From PALSA-1006 sp964571195 (lineage in GTDB: Bacteria; Pseudomonadota; Gammaproteobacteria; Burkholderiales; Gallionellaceae), in NCBI GenBank assembly GCA_964571195.1, contig CAZNAD010000021.1:1-38046 (forward strand): 38,046 bases of DNA, written 5' to 3'. A program made the translations under genes and the position numbers. Below, piece after piece: positions 9,189 through 19,200 of the stretch. Within the stretch, counting starts at the first letter, position 1, and every line of letters begins with the position of its first letter. The notes below the pieces were generated by a model. That model searched no databases. It was not told the DNA's origin and saw only the letters and a list, made by a program, of their open reading frames with translations.

Positions 9189-9692
9189 ATGAGAAAGTTA
9201 CTGGGAATGGGTCTGTTGCTGACGGCGTGTGCCGTTCCTGCCTATGCCGCTGATTTTCGGATCGGGATCGTCAACACCGAGCGCATCCTGCGCGAGTCTG
9301 TCCCCGCCGTGAAGGCCGAGAAAAAGATCGAAAAAGAGTTCGCCCAGCGCGACCAGGAGATCAAACAGATGATGAAGCAGGCCAAGGAGATCCAGGCCGC
9401 TTTGGAAAAGGACAGCGGCAAACCGGATGCGGAGCATCGCAGCAAGGAGCGTGAACTGGCCAATCTGAACGTCAATCTGCAGCGTCTGCAGCGCGAGTTC
9501 CGCGAAGACCTCAACCTGCGCAAGAACGAAGAATTGGCACAGGTGCTGGCTCGTGCGGACAAAGCGATACAGGCCATCGCCGAAAGCGAAAAATACGACC
9601 TCATCCTGCAGGAAGCGGTATACCGTAACCCGCAGATCGACATCACCGAAAAAGTCTTGGAGTTCCTGGCGGACGACAAAGCCGGTAAATAA
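9189..9692 (+). CDS. skp: Periplasmic chaperone Skp (OmpH family)
   Basis: 167 residues. Trimeric periplasmic chaperone that carries unfolded outer-membrane proteins from SecYEG to BamA. A signal peptide of ~20 residues ends AVPAYA|AD, then IGIVNTERIL starts the beta core. A long charged coiled-coil (residues ~50-130) forms the tentacles. The frame is open further upstream, but ATG 9189 gives the signal peptide and has a strong AAGGAGGAAAG ribosome site. The position between bamA and lpxD is the standard one. Confidence 0.93.
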   Translation: MRKLLGMGLLLTACAVPAYAADFRIGIVNTERILRESVPAVKAEKKIEKEFAQRDQEIKQMMKQAKEIQAALEKDSGKPDAEHRSKERELANLNVNLQRLQREFREDLNLRKNEELAQVLARADKAIQAIAESEKYDLILQEAVYRNPQIDITEKVLEFLADDKAGK

Positions 9693-9707
9693 GGAGCGGG
9701 ATTGGTC

Positions 9708-10748
9708 ATGGATCGTACCGCCTACCGTTTGGCAGATATCGTGGCGCGCTTTGGCGGCCGCGTGGAAGGGGATAGCGGGGTCGCGATCACCCAAATCGGC
9801 ACGCTGGAATGCGCAACGGCGGAACAGATCGCCTTTCTCGCCAATGCCAAATATCGCAAACAACTCGAATCAACTGCGGCTGGTGCCGTGATTCTGTCTG
9901 AAGCGGATGCCGATGCCACCGCCTTGCCGCGTATCGTCTGTGACAACCCGTATTCCTACTTCGCCAAACTCTCGGCTTTTCTCAATCCTTTGCCCGCTTT
10001 TGCCCCCGGTATCCATGCCAGTGCCGTGATCGGGGAGGGGGCGATTCTGGCTCCCGGAGTGCATATCGCCGCCCACGTCACGATAGGCGAGGGGGCGCGT
10101 ATCGGTGCCGGTAGCATCATCATGTCCGGTTGCAGCATCGGAGCGAATGCCGTCATCGGCGAGAACACCCGACTGTATCCGCGTGTGGTGGTGTACCACG
10201 ACTGCGTGCTGGGCAACAATGTCATCGCCCATTCCGGGGCGGTCATCGGTGCGGACGGATTTGGTCTGGCGATGGAAGGCGGACGCTGGCTGAAGATTCC
10301 GCAGATCGGCCGAGCCATCATCGGCAACGATGTCGAGATCGGGGCGAACACCACCATCGACCGTGGCGCGCTGGACGACACCGTGATCGAAGACGATGTA
10401 AAACTGGACAACCAGATACAGGTCGCGCATAACGTGCGTATCGGCGCGCACACCGCCATCGCTGGCTGTGTCGGCATCGCGGGCAGCACCACCATTGGCC
10501 GTTATTGCCGCATCGGCGGCAGTGCCGGCATCCTGGGGCATCTGACCATCGCGGATGGCGTGGAGATATCCTCGTTCACCCTGATCGGCAAATCCATCCG
10601 CGAAAAAGGCACATACAGCGGTATCTATCCGTTCAGCGAGAAAGACGGCTGGCTCAAAAATGCCGCGCACCTGCGTCATCTGGACGAGATGGTGGCGCGT
10701 ATCAAGAATCTGGAAAAAGAACTGGAAGCATTAAAGAGGAGAGATTGA
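9708..10748 (+). CDS. lpxD: UDP-3-O-(3-hydroxyacyl)glucosamine N-acyltransferase
   Basis: 346 residues (E. coli 341). Third step of lipid A synthesis: transfers an R-3-hydroxyacyl chain from ACP to the glucosamine nitrogen. An N-terminal uridine-binding domain (1-~100) precedes a left-handed beta-helix of hexapeptide repeats. The catalytic His lies in NQIQVAHNVRIG and a C-terminal helix forms the trimer tip. AAGGAG at 9691-9696 overlaps the skp stop. A TTG two codons upstream (9702) is also a possible start. The stop TGA overlaps the fabZ ATG. Confidence 0.96.
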   Translation: MDRTAYRLADIVARFGGRVEGDSGVAITQIGTLECATAEQIAFLANAKYRKQLESTAAGAVILSEADADATALPRIVCDNPYSYFAKLSAFLNPLPAFAPGIHASAVIGEGAILAPGVHIAAHVTIGEGARIGAGSIIMSGCSIGANAVIGENTRLYPRVVVYHDCVLGNNVIAHSGAVIGADGFGLAMEGGRWLKIPQIGRAIIGNDVEIGANTTIDRGALDDTVIEDDVKLDNQIQVAHNVRIGAHTAIAGCVGIAGSTTIGRYCRIGGSAGILGHLTIADGVEISSFTLIGKSIREKGTYSGIYPFSEKDGWLKNAAHLRHLDEMVARIKNLEKELEALKRRD

Positions 10749-11194
10749 TGAGTATCACCATGGACATCAACGAAATCATGAAGCACCTGCCGCACCGTTA
10801 CCCGTTCCTGCTGATCGACCGCGTATTGTCTATCGACCCGGGCAACGAGATCGTGGCATTGAAGAACGTGTCGATGAACGAACCGTTCTTTCCGGGACAC
10901 TACCCGCACCATCCGGTGATGCCGGGTGTATTGGTTATCGAAGCCATGGCTCAAGCTGCCGCGATCCTGTCTTTCACTGCCGGAGCGGGCAAAGCCGATG
11001 ACAGCAAGGTGTATTACTTCGTCGGTATCGACAACGCGCGTTTCAAACGCCCGGTCGTGCCGGGTGACCAGTTGATTCTCACGGTCAAACCGCTGTTCAA
11101 CAAACGCGGCCTGTGGAAGTTCAGCGCCGTCGCCAAAGTGGACGACCAGGTCGCCGCCGAGGCCGAGATCATGTGTACGATGCGGGACAAGTGA
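10748..11194 (+). CDS. fabZ: 3-hydroxyacyl-[acyl-carrier-protein] dehydratase FabZ
   Basis: 148 residues, hot-dog fold. Dehydrates 3-hydroxyacyl-ACP in fatty-acid elongation, so it competes with LpxA and LpxD for the same acyl donors. Visible motifs: LPHRYPFLLIDR near the N-terminus, the catalytic His in FPGHYPHHPVMPG and the catalytic Glu in VLVIEAMAQ. The frame is open upstream inside lpxD, but ATG 10748 (one-base overlap with the lpxD stop, GAGGAGA just before) gives the family N-terminus. Confidence 0.97.
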   Translation: MSITMDINEIMKHLPHRYPFLLIDRVLSIDPGNEIVALKNVSMNEPFFPGHYPHHPVMPGVLVIEAMAQAAAILSFTAGAGKADDSKVYYFVGIDNARFKRPVVPGDQLILTVKPLFNKRGLWKFSAVAKVDDQVAAEAEIMCTMRDK

Positions 11195-11976
11195 TGCGCC
11201 ATCCGACCGCGATCATCCACCCGGATGCCCAACTGGCCGACGATGTCTCGGTCGGTGCCTATTCCATCATCGGCGCACATGTAGTGATCGGCGCGGGTTC
11301 GGTGGTCGGGCCGCATGTCGTCATTGACGGGCATACCACCATCGGCAAGAACAACCGTTTCTTCCAGTTCAGCTCCATCGGCGAGATCCCGCAGGACAAG
11401 AAATACCAGGGCGAGCCGACGCAGCTCATCATCGGCGACAACAACACCATACGTGAGAGTTGCACTCTAAATCTGGGCACGGTGCAGGATGGCGGGATCA
11501 CTTCCATTGGCAGCGACAACTGGATCATGGCCTATGTGCATGTGGCACACGACTGCCACATCGGCGATCACAACGTCATCGCCAACTCGGTACAGTTCGC
11601 CGGACATGTGAACGTGGGCAACCGCACCCTGATCGGCGGCATGACCGGCATCCACCAGTTCGTACGTATCGGCGACTTCGCCATGGTCGGTTTCCAGACC
11701 CGTCTGTCGCAGGACCTGCCGCCGTTCGTCACCGCAGTCGGCAATCCGGCTGAAGCGAAAGGACCGCACCAGGAAGGCCCGCGCCGTGCGGGTTATTCCG
11801 CAGCACGAGTGGATATGCTCAAGCAGATCTACCGCACCCTGTACCGTGCGGGCAGCAGTTTCGAGACGGCCAAGCAAGAGATCGCCGAACTGCGCGGTCA
11901 AGTTCCCGAGTCCGATGCCGATATCGATAACATGTTGACCTTCCTGAACAGCGCCAGTCGCGGCATCGTCCGCTGA
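11194..11976 (+). CDS. lpxA: UDP-N-acetylglucosamine O-acyltransferase
   Basis: 260 residues (E. coli 262). First step of lipid A synthesis: moves a 3-hydroxyacyl chain from ACP to the 3-OH of UDP-GlcNAc. The protein is mostly hexapeptide-repeat beta-helix. The catalytic His is in YVHVAHDCHIGD (~residue 122), and GMTGIHQFVRIGD follows. The C-terminal helical domain begins near residue 190. Start ATG 11194 overlaps the fabZ stop by one base; a GTG lies one codon upstream. Confidence 0.97.
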   Translation: MRHPTAIIHPDAQLADDVSVGAYSIIGAHVVIGAGSVVGPHVVIDGHTTIGKNNRFFQFSSIGEIPQDKKYQGEPTQLIIGDNNTIRESCTLNLGTVQDGGITSIGSDNWIMAYVHVAHDCHIGDHNVIANSVQFAGHVNVGNRTLIGGMTGIHQFVRIGDFAMVGFQTRLSQDLPPFVTAVGNPAEAKGPHQEGPRRAGYSAARVDMLKQIYRTLYRAGSSFETAKQEIAELRGQVPESDADIDNMLTFLNSASRGIVR

Positions 11977-11981
11977 AATCC

Positions 11982-13136
11982 ATGAACCAGACTGTCAAAA
12001 CCATCGCCCTCGTCGCGGGCGAAGCTTCGGGCGACCTGCTGGGCAGCCACCTGATCGAGGCCCTCAAACAAGCGCTGCCCGATGCCCGTTTCATCGGCAT
12101 CGGCGGTCCCAAGATGCAAGCCGCCGGGATGGACATCATGTTCCCGATGGAAAAACTCGCGGTGTTCGGCTACATCGACGCCCTGCGCCATTACCGCGAG
12201 ATCCTCGGCATCCGCAATAAACTCAAGGCCGCGCTCATCGCCACTCCGCCCGACCTGTTCATCGGCATCGATGCTCCCGATTTCAATCTCGATCTCGAAC
12301 TGGCGCTCAAACAGCGCGGTATTCCAACGGTGCATTACGTCAGTCCGTCCATCTGGGCATGGCGCGGCGAACGCATCCACAAGATCAAGAGTGCGGTCTC
12401 GCATATCCTGACTTTGTTTCCGTTCGAAGCCCCCCTCTACGAACAGGCCGGAGTACCGGTCACCTATGTCGGACATCCGCTGGCCGACATGCTGCCGGAA
12501 GTGCCCAAACGCGAGTTGATGCGCGAACAGATGCGCATCCACAAGCAAACCAAGGTGTTCGCGCTGTTGCCCGGTAGTCGGCAGAGCGAAGTGCGCCATC
12601 TGGCCGAGACTTATATCCAGACTGCCAAACTGATCCTGGAAAAATCGCCCGGCGCGCAATTCCTGGTACCGCTGGCCAGCCGCGAGACACGCACTATCTT
12701 CGAAGACACCTTGTGGAAGCTGGAGGCGCAGGAGCTGCCGATCACCATGTTGTTCGGCCATGCACACGACGCCATGATCGCCGCCGACGGCGTGCTGGTC
12801 GCCTCGGGAACCGCCACACTCGAAGCCGCGCTGCTGAAACGCCCGATGGTTATCACCTACAAGATGTCGCCGCTGACCTATAAGCTGAGCAAACGTAAAG
12901 CCTACTTGCCTTATGTTGGTCTACCCAATGTGCTGGCCGGCAAGTTCGTGGTGCCGGAGATACTGCAGGACGACGCGACACCGGAGAATCTGGCACAGGC
13001 GCTGCTGAATCTGGTGGGCGACAAGAATGCGGTGGCCGAGTTGGAAGTGTTGTTCGGCGCGATGCATACCCAACTCAAGCAGGATACCGCCCACAAAGCC
13101 GCACAAGCCATCCTGCCGTATCTGAACGCTGCCTAA
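11982..13136 (+). CDS. lpxB: Lipid-A-disaccharide synthase
   Basis: 384 residues, GT19 family with a GT-B fold. It joins UDP-2,3-diacylglucosamine and lipid X into the lipid A disaccharide at the cytoplasmic face of the inner membrane. Visible: AGEASGDLLGSHLI at the N-terminus, GIDAPDFNLDLE, YVSPSIWAWRGERI, FPFEAPLYEQAGVPVTYVGHPL, LLPGSRQSEV and the ASGTATLEAAL donor-site motif. It follows lpxA after five bases and abuts rnhB, the proteobacterial lpxD-fabZ-lpxA-lpxB-rnhB order. Confidence 0.97.
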   Translation: MNQTVKTIALVAGEASGDLLGSHLIEALKQALPDARFIGIGGPKMQAAGMDIMFPMEKLAVFGYIDALRHYREILGIRNKLKAALIATPPDLFIGIDAPDFNLDLELALKQRGIPTVHYVSPSIWAWRGERIHKIKSAVSHILTLFPFEAPLYEQAGVPVTYVGHPLADMLPEVPKRELMREQMRIHKQTKVFALLPGSRQSEVRHLAETYIQTAKLILEKSPGAQFLVPLASRETRTIFEDTLWKLEAQELPITMLFGHAHDAMIAADGVLVASGTATLEAALLKRPMVITYKMSPLTYKLSKRKAYLPYVGLPNVLAGKFVVPEILQDDATPENLAQALLNLVGDKNAVAELEVLFGAMHTQLKQDTAHKAAQAILPYLNAA

Positions 13137-13718
13137 ATGAGCCGGATACATCTGGTTTGCGGCGTGGACGAGGCAGGGCGGGGGCCATTGGCCGGTCCGG
13201 TCTATGCCGCCGCCGTCATCCTGAACGCGCAACGTCCCATCCCCGGTTTGGCCGATTCCAAAAAGATCAGCGAAAAGAAACGTGACCGGCTCGCGCTGGA
13301 GATACGCCAGCATGCCAGCGCCTGGGCTATCGCCACGGCCTCCGCAGCGGAGATCGACGAGATCAACATCCTGCGCGCCAGTCTGCTGGCGATGCGCCGC
13401 GCCGTCGAGGCGTTGGCGCTGCAACCGCATGAGGTGTTGGTGGACGGTCTGTATTGTCCCGACACCGGCCTGCCCAGCCGTGCCATCGTGAAGGGCGACA
13501 GCAGCGTGGCGGAGATCTCCGCCGCATCCATCCTGGCCAAGACCGCGCGTGATGCGGCCATGTTGGAGATGCATGAGCGCTTCCCGCAATACGGCTTCGC
13601 GGTGCACAAGGGTTATCCTACGGCGGCCCATCTCGCCGCCTTGCAGCAACATGGTCCGTCGGTCGAACATCGCAAGAGTTTCGGCCCGGTACGCAGATTA
13701 TTACGACAGGAGAACTGA
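13137..13718 (+). CDS. rnhB: Ribonuclease HII
   Basis: 193 residues. Cleaves RNA in RNA/DNA hybrids and initiates removal of single ribonucleotides from DNA. The catalytic GVDEAGRGPLAGPV (Asp-Glu pair, ~residues 9-22) is followed by LADSKKISEKKR and the GDSSVAEISAASILAK block with the remaining acidic residues. It starts on the base after the lpxB stop. A type I enzyme, rnhA, is also present at 26217-26672. Confidence 0.97.
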   Translation: MSRIHLVCGVDEAGRGPLAGPVYAAAVILNAQRPIPGLADSKKISEKKRDRLALEIRQHASAWAIATASAAEIDEINILRASLLAMRRAVEALALQPHEVLVDGLYCPDTGLPSRAIVKGDSSVAEISAASILAKTARDAAMLEMHERFPQYGFAVHKGYPTAAHLAALQQHGPSVEHRKSFGPVRRLLRQEN

Positions 13719-13719
13719 G

Positions 13720-14172
13720 ATGTTAGCGATCAAATTCCTACATGTATTGTCCGTCACCGTCTGGGTCGGAGGCATGTTCTTCGCCTATATGGTGTTGCGC
13801 CCCAGCGCCGCCAAGATGCTGCAAGCCCCGGAACGGCTCGGCCTGTGGAACGACGTGTTCAACCGTTTCTTCAAATGGGTGTGGCTGTTCTCCCTGCTCA
13901 CCGTATTCAGCGGGCTGTACCTGATTCACCTGTACGGCGGCATGGGCAACGTCTCGCATGCCGTGCATGTCATGTTGTTATTGGGCTGCGTGATGCAGGG
14001 CATCTTCGTCTATCTGTTCTTCGCCGTGTACCGTCCTTTCGTCGCGGCAGTCCAGGCACAGGACTGGCCGCGCGCTGGCGCGATATTGGGCACGATACGC
14101 AAACTGGTGGCGACCAATCTGGCGCTGGCCGCAGCGATCTTCGCCGTGCTGGAGCTGGGCCAACTGCTCTGA
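13720..14172 (+). CDS. CopD-family integral membrane protein
   Basis: 150 residues with four predicted transmembrane helices (~1-22, 49-70, 78-102, 127-148). The N-terminal KFLHVLSVTVWVGGMFFAYMV carries the conserved His and Trp-Val-Gly-Gly of the CopD/DUF superfamily, which includes copper-resistance protein D and heme-linked relatives. The substrate is unknown; copper or heme handling is only a family-level guess. ATG 13720 has ACAGGAG upstream; the longer open frame through rnhB is a shadow. Confidence 0.75.
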   Translation: MLAIKFLHVLSVTVWVGGMFFAYMVLRPSAAKMLQAPERLGLWNDVFNRFFKWVWLFSLLTVFSGLYLIHLYGGMGNVSHAVHVMLLLGCVMQGIFVYLFFAVYRPFVAAVQAQDWPRAGAILGTIRKLVATNLALAAAIFAVLELGQLL

Positions 14173-14188
14173 CCGAACCCATGCCGCG

Positions 14189-15049
14189 ATGAAGACCCCC
14201 AAGAGGATAGCGCCGCTGGTCGAGGACGGTCTGGTCGATGATGTCATCCGCCAACTCAAGAGCGGTAAAGAGGCCACGGTATACGTAGTCCGCTGCGGCG
14301 ACGAGATCCGTTGCGCCAAGCTCTACAAAGAGGCCAACCAGCGCGGCTTCCATCAGGCCGTGCACTACACCGAAGGCCGCAAAGTCAAGAACAGCCGGCA
14401 GGCGCGCGCCATGGAAAAAGGCTCGCGCTATGGCCGTCAGGAGCAGGAAGCCGCCTGGCAACACGCCGAGGTCGATGCCTTGTACAAACTCGCCGCCGCT
14501 GGCGTGCGCGTGCCCCATCCCTACGGTTTTTATGACGGGGTGTTGCTCATGGAGCTGGTCGCCGACGCAGAAGGACAACCCGCCCCAAGGCTCAACGACC
14601 TCGAACTCTCACCGCAACAAGCGCGCGAATTCCACGCCTTCCTCATCCGCCAGGTCGTGCTCATGTTGTGCGCGGGCATCGTGCACGGCGACCTGTCCGA
14701 ATTCAACGTGCTGGTCGATAGTCACGGCCCCGTCATCATCGACCTGCCGCAAGCCGTGGATGCCGCCGCCAACAACAATGCCAGCCGCATGCTGGAACGC
14801 GATGTCGATAATCTGGCCGCGTATTTCGGCCAGTTCGCCCCCGAACTGCTGGAGACCCGTTACGGTAAAGAGATATGGGCCATCTACCAGCGCGGTGAAC
14901 TGCTGCCCGACACCCCGCTCACCGGACGCTTCCACGAAGTTGCCAAGAAAGCCGACGTGCGCGCCGTCATGCGCGAGATCGACGCGGCCAAGGACGACCA
15001 CGCCGCCAAACTGCGCTACCAGCAACTCAAACGGGAAGAGGGCAGATGA
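14189..15049 (+). CDS. RIO-family serine kinase/ATPase
   Basis: 286 residues, RIO1-like. SGKEATVYVV (25-34) is the RIO ATP-binding loop and CAKLYK carries the Lys (44). The catalytic loop is HGDLSEFN (His166, Asp168, Asn173), and IIDLPQAV gives the metal-binding Asp185 in place of the protein-kinase DFG. RIO proteins act in ribosome maturation in archaea and eukaryotes; the role of proteobacterial members is poorly defined. Four bases overlap the next gene (ATGA), so the two are probably co-translated. Confidence 0.85.
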   Translation: MKTPKRIAPLVEDGLVDDVIRQLKSGKEATVYVVRCGDEIRCAKLYKEANQRGFHQAVHYTEGRKVKNSRQARAMEKGSRYGRQEQEAAWQHAEVDALYKLAAAGVRVPHPYGFYDGVLLMELVADAEGQPAPRLNDLELSPQQAREFHAFLIRQVVLMLCAGIVHGDLSEFNVLVDSHGPVIIDLPQAVDAAANNNASRMLERDVDNLAAYFGQFAPELLETRYGKEIWAIYQRGELLPDTPLTGRFHEVAKKADVRAVMREIDAAKDDHAAKLRYQQLKREEGR

Positions 15050-16200
15050 GCGACTTTCCCCTCATCCACTGGCACGAAGACGGTGTCGATAAAACCGCGC
15101 GCTGGCGTTCCGAGAACGGCACAGCGCCGCCCAAACGTGTCGTCGTCGCGGATGACCGCATGACCGCTGATGCCGCCTACCGTCTGGCCTGCGAAGGCAC
15201 GGCCTTGTTATGGCGTGGCGATTTTCAGAATGCGCGCCAACTGCTGCAAGCCATGGCACGCCGTGCCGACGAGAAACCGCGCAAAGCCAAAACCAAAGTG
15301 GCAACATCCCCAGCCGTCCCGGCAGAAGCATTCCATCTGCACCGCCAAGCCCAATCGCAACGCGCCCGTACCCTGGGTATGTTGCTGCTGCCGTTCGAGG
15401 CCGACCACAGTGTTCCGCTACGCCGCGCCCCCGATGTGCGTGCCGCCTGCGAACAAGCCTACGGCGCGGCCAGCGAGCCATACATCGCCTCGTTGCGCGG
15501 ACTACAGGGACTGATCGGCGCTTATGAATGGCGCAAGAACGGCGTCGAGGTCGCCGTGTTGAACGCGCGTATCCATCCGCACTACGGCGTGTTCGCCCCG
15601 ATACGCGGCGAATATGTGGGGCTGGTGAACGATGCGCCGCTGCCCGAGGCGCTCGCGCGGCAGTCACTCGCCTTCGACATCGGTACCGGTACCGGGGTGT
15701 TGGCCGCCGTGCTGGCGCGGCGCGGCATCAAACAGATCGTCGCCACCGATCAGGACAGCCGGGCGCTGGCCTGCGCGCGCGACAACCTGAGCCGTCTGGG
15801 TTTGGCCTCGCAGGTGGAGGTGGTACAGGCCGATCTTTTCCCTGAAGGCTGTGCCGCACTCATCGTGTGCAACCCGCCATGGTTACCGGCGCGCCCCAGT
15901 TCCCCGCTGGAATACGCCGTGTTCGATCCCGCCAGCAAGATGTTGCTCGGCTTCTTGAACGGGCTGGCCGCGCATCTGGAGCCGGGCGGCGAGGGCTGGC
16001 TCATCCTGTCTGATCTGGCCGAACATCTGGGTTTGCGCAGTCGCGCCGAATTACTCTCGGCCATTGATGCTGCCGGTCTGCGGGTCGCGGGGCGGCACGA
16101 TGTGAAGCCGCATCACCCGCGTGTCACCGACACCACTGACGCGCTGCATGCCGCACGCGCCGCCGAAATCACTTCCCTGTGGCGCTTGACCGCCAAGTAA
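15046..16200 (+). CDS. Class I SAM-dependent methyltransferase (small-domain/PrmC-RsmC type)
   Basis: 384 residues. An N-terminal part of ~190 residues has no recognised motif. The Rossmann methyltransferase core follows, with motif I FDIGTGTGVLAAVLARRG (~206-223), acidic motif II IVATDQDSRAL and motif IV IVCNPPW (~residues 273-279). The NPPW tetrad is typical of enzymes that methylate planar amide or exocyclic amino nitrogens (PrmC, RsmC, RlmG, adenine methylases). The target cannot be assigned. Coupling to the RIO kinase gene hints at ribosome or translation-factor modification (inference). Confidence 0.8.
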   Translation: MSDFPLIHWHEDGVDKTARWRSENGTAPPKRVVVADDRMTADAAYRLACEGTALLWRGDFQNARQLLQAMARRADEKPRKAKTKVATSPAVPAEAFHLHRQAQSQRARTLGMLLLPFEADHSVPLRRAPDVRAACEQAYGAASEPYIASLRGLQGLIGAYEWRKNGVEVAVLNARIHPHYGVFAPIRGEYVGLVNDAPLPEALARQSLAFDIGTGTGVLAAVLARRGIKQIVATDQDSRALACARDNLSRLGLASQVEVVQADLFPEGCAALIVCNPPWLPARPSSPLEYAVFDPASKMLLGFLNGLAAHLEPGGEGWLILSDLAEHLGLRSRAELLSAIDAAGLRVAGRHDVKPHHPRVTDTTDALHAARAAEITSLWRLTAK

Positions 16201-16204
16201 AAAG

Positions 16205-16238
16205 CAACAAGCCCGTGGCTGGCACGGGCTTGTTGTTT
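16205..16238. terminator. Bidirectional terminator between convergent genes
   Basis: Perfect 13-bp stem (16205-16217 with 16223-16235) around loop GCTGG, AT-rich at its base, with short T runs on the forward strand. It separates the forward methyltransferase gene from the convergent RND pump gene. Confidence 0.85.
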
Positions 16239-16267
16239 AGCCGCAGGATCACAGGGGATCACACCGC

Positions 16268-19200
16268 CTAGTCATCATGCGGGATAGCCGGTTTGCCGGG
16301 GAAGATGCGGCGCACCACCACGAAGAACACCGGGATCAGGAACACCGCCAACACCGTCGCGGTGATCATGCCGCCCATCACCCCGGTGCCGATGGCGTGA
16401 CGTCCATTCGCCCCCGCACCGGTCGAGATCGCCAGCGGCAACACGCCCAGGATGAACGCGATGGACGTCATCAGGATAGGGCGGAAACGCAGACGGCAGG
16501 CTTCCAGCGTCGATTCCACCAGGTCTTTGCCTTGTTCCTGCAAGTGACGGGCGAACTCGATGATCAGGATCGCGTTCTTGGTGGACAGGCCGATGATGAC
16601 GATCAAACCCACTTTGAAATACACATCGTTGGGCAGGCCGCGCAAGGTCACCGCCAGCAAAGCACCCAGAATGCCGATGGGAACCACCAGCACCACCGCG
16701 AACGGAACCGACCAGCTCTCATACAGAGCCGCCAGACATAGGAACACCGCCACCAGCGACAGCGCGAACAGGAAACCAGCCTGACTGCCCGACAGACTCT
16801 CCTCGTAGGAAGTGCCCGACCATTCGAAGCCAAAGCCGGGCGGAAGCTGCGCGGCGATCTCTTTCATCGCGTTCAATGCGTCGCCGCTGCTGCGTCCGGG
16901 TGCCGGACTACCGGCGATCTTCATCGACGGGATGCCGTTGTAGCGGTCGAGTTTGGGCGAGCCCACTGTCCAGCGTAACGTGGCGATCTCGGATAACGGC
17001 ACCATGCCGCCTTGCAGATTACGCACCGGCACCCGCAGGATCTGTTCCGGGGTGGAGCGGGTTTGCGGCTCGGCCTGCATCTGCACGCGCAACACGCGGC
17101 CCTCGCGCACGAAGTCGTTGATGTATGACACCCCCAGCGTCGATTGCAGCGTCTCGTTCAGATCGGCCAGATCGATGCCCAACGTACGCGCCTTCAGCTG
17201 ATTGATCTCCAGACGCAGTTGCGGTGAAGGCTCCTGTCCCTCGGGACGTACTCCGACCAGATTGGGGTTCTTGCTGGCCATGCCCAGCACCATGTTGCGC
17301 GCTTCCATCAGTTTTTCGCGGCCTTGCCCGGCACGGTCCTGCAAGCGGAAGTCGAAACCTCCGGCGGCGGCCAGTTCCGGGATGGGCGGCACGTTGATGG
17401 AGAAGATCATCGCCTGCTTGATACGGAACAGCATCATGTTGGCGCGCTGCACCATGGACGAAGCGAAGCTCTCCGGCTTGGGCCGCTCATCCCACCCTTT
17501 CAGGCGGACGAAGGCGATGGCGGCATTCTGGCCGCGCCCGAAGAAAGAGAACCCGGCCACGCCGATCACATGCTCCACTTCCGGCTGTTTCAGATAGAAC
17601 TGCTCCACCTGCGACAACACCTCGATAGTGCGCTCGCGGGTCGCCCCCGCCGGCAACTGCATCACACTGATGAAATAACCCTGATCCTCCTCCGGCAGGA
17701 AGCTGGTCGGCAACTTGCTGAACAGGAATCCCACCGCCACCAGGATCAGCGCGTAGATCACCAGATAACGCCCGGTGCGTTTGAGCACCCGTGCCACACC
17801 GGCCTGATAACCCTTGGTCACACGCTCGAAGAAACGGTTGAACCAGCCGAAGAAGCCGGTGCTCGGCTTCAGCTCGTGCCCCGGCGTGTGGCGCAGCATC
17901 GAGGCGCACAGGGCAGGGGTAAGGGTCAGCGCCATCAGCAGCGAGAAGATGATGGTCAGCACCAGTGTCACCGAGAACTGGCGGTAGATCGCGCCGACCG
18001 AGCCGCTGAAGAAAGCCATCGGGATGAACACTGCGATCAGCACCACGGTGATGGCGATGATGGCGTTGAAGATCTGGCCCATCGCCTTGCGCGTGGCTTC
18101 GCGCGGCGGCAGACCTTCCTCGGTCATGATACGTTCGACGTTCTCCACCACCACGATGGCATCGTCGACCACCACGCCGATAGCCAGCACCATGGCGAAC
18201 AGGGTCAGCGTGTTGATGGAATAACCGATGGTGTAGAGCCCCACGACCGCACCGGTGAGCGCGATCGGCACCACGATGGTGGGGATCAGCGTGGCACGGA
18301 AGTTCTCCAGGAACAGATACATCACCAGGAACACCAGCAGGATGGCCTCGGCCAGGGTCTTCACCACCTCCTTGATCGAGATGTCGACGAACTGCGAAGT
18401 GTCGTAAGGCACCACCCAATCCACCCCCTTGGGGAAGAACTTGGCCAGTTCGGCCATCTTGACCTTCACTGCCTTGGCGGTATCCAGCGCGTTCGCACCC
18501 GGCGCCAGACGCACCGCGATGGCCGCCGTCGGTTGGCCGTCCATGCGTGCGGCGATGGAATAGTCCTGCGCCCCCAGCTCCACCTTCGCCACATCCTTCA
18601 CGCGGATACTGGAGCCGTCGCTATTGGCGCGCACGATCACGTTGCCGAACTCTTCCGGTGTGCTCAGCCGCCCTTTGGTGACGATGATGGCGTTGAGTTG
18701 CTGTCCTTCCGGCGCGGGCAGTTGCCCCATCTCTCCGGTGGCGAGCTGCGTATTCTGGGCTCGCACGGCGCGGCTGATGTCGCCCGGTGTCAGGCCGTAG
18801 GCTTGCAGCCGGTCCGGCCTGAGCCAGATACGCATCGAATATTCGGTGCCGAACTGGATCGCCTCACCCACGCCGGGCACCCGGCGCACGCTCTCCAGCA
18901 CATGGGCCGCGCTATAACTGCCCAGCGCCACGTTGTCATAACTCTTGTCCGGCGAGATCAGCGAAACGAACATCAGATAGTTACGCGCCGACTTCACCAC
19001 GTTGATGCCGAGACGGCGCACCTCCTCGGGCAGACGCGCTTCGGCGCGTTTGATGCGGTTCTGCGTCTCCACCGAGGCGGCATCCAGATTGGTTCCGGCC
19101 TCAAAGGTCAACGTGATGGTGCCGACACCCTGCTCGGAAGCCGATTCCATATAGAGCAGATGCTCGATACCGTTCATCTCCTGCTCGACCAGCGAGACGG

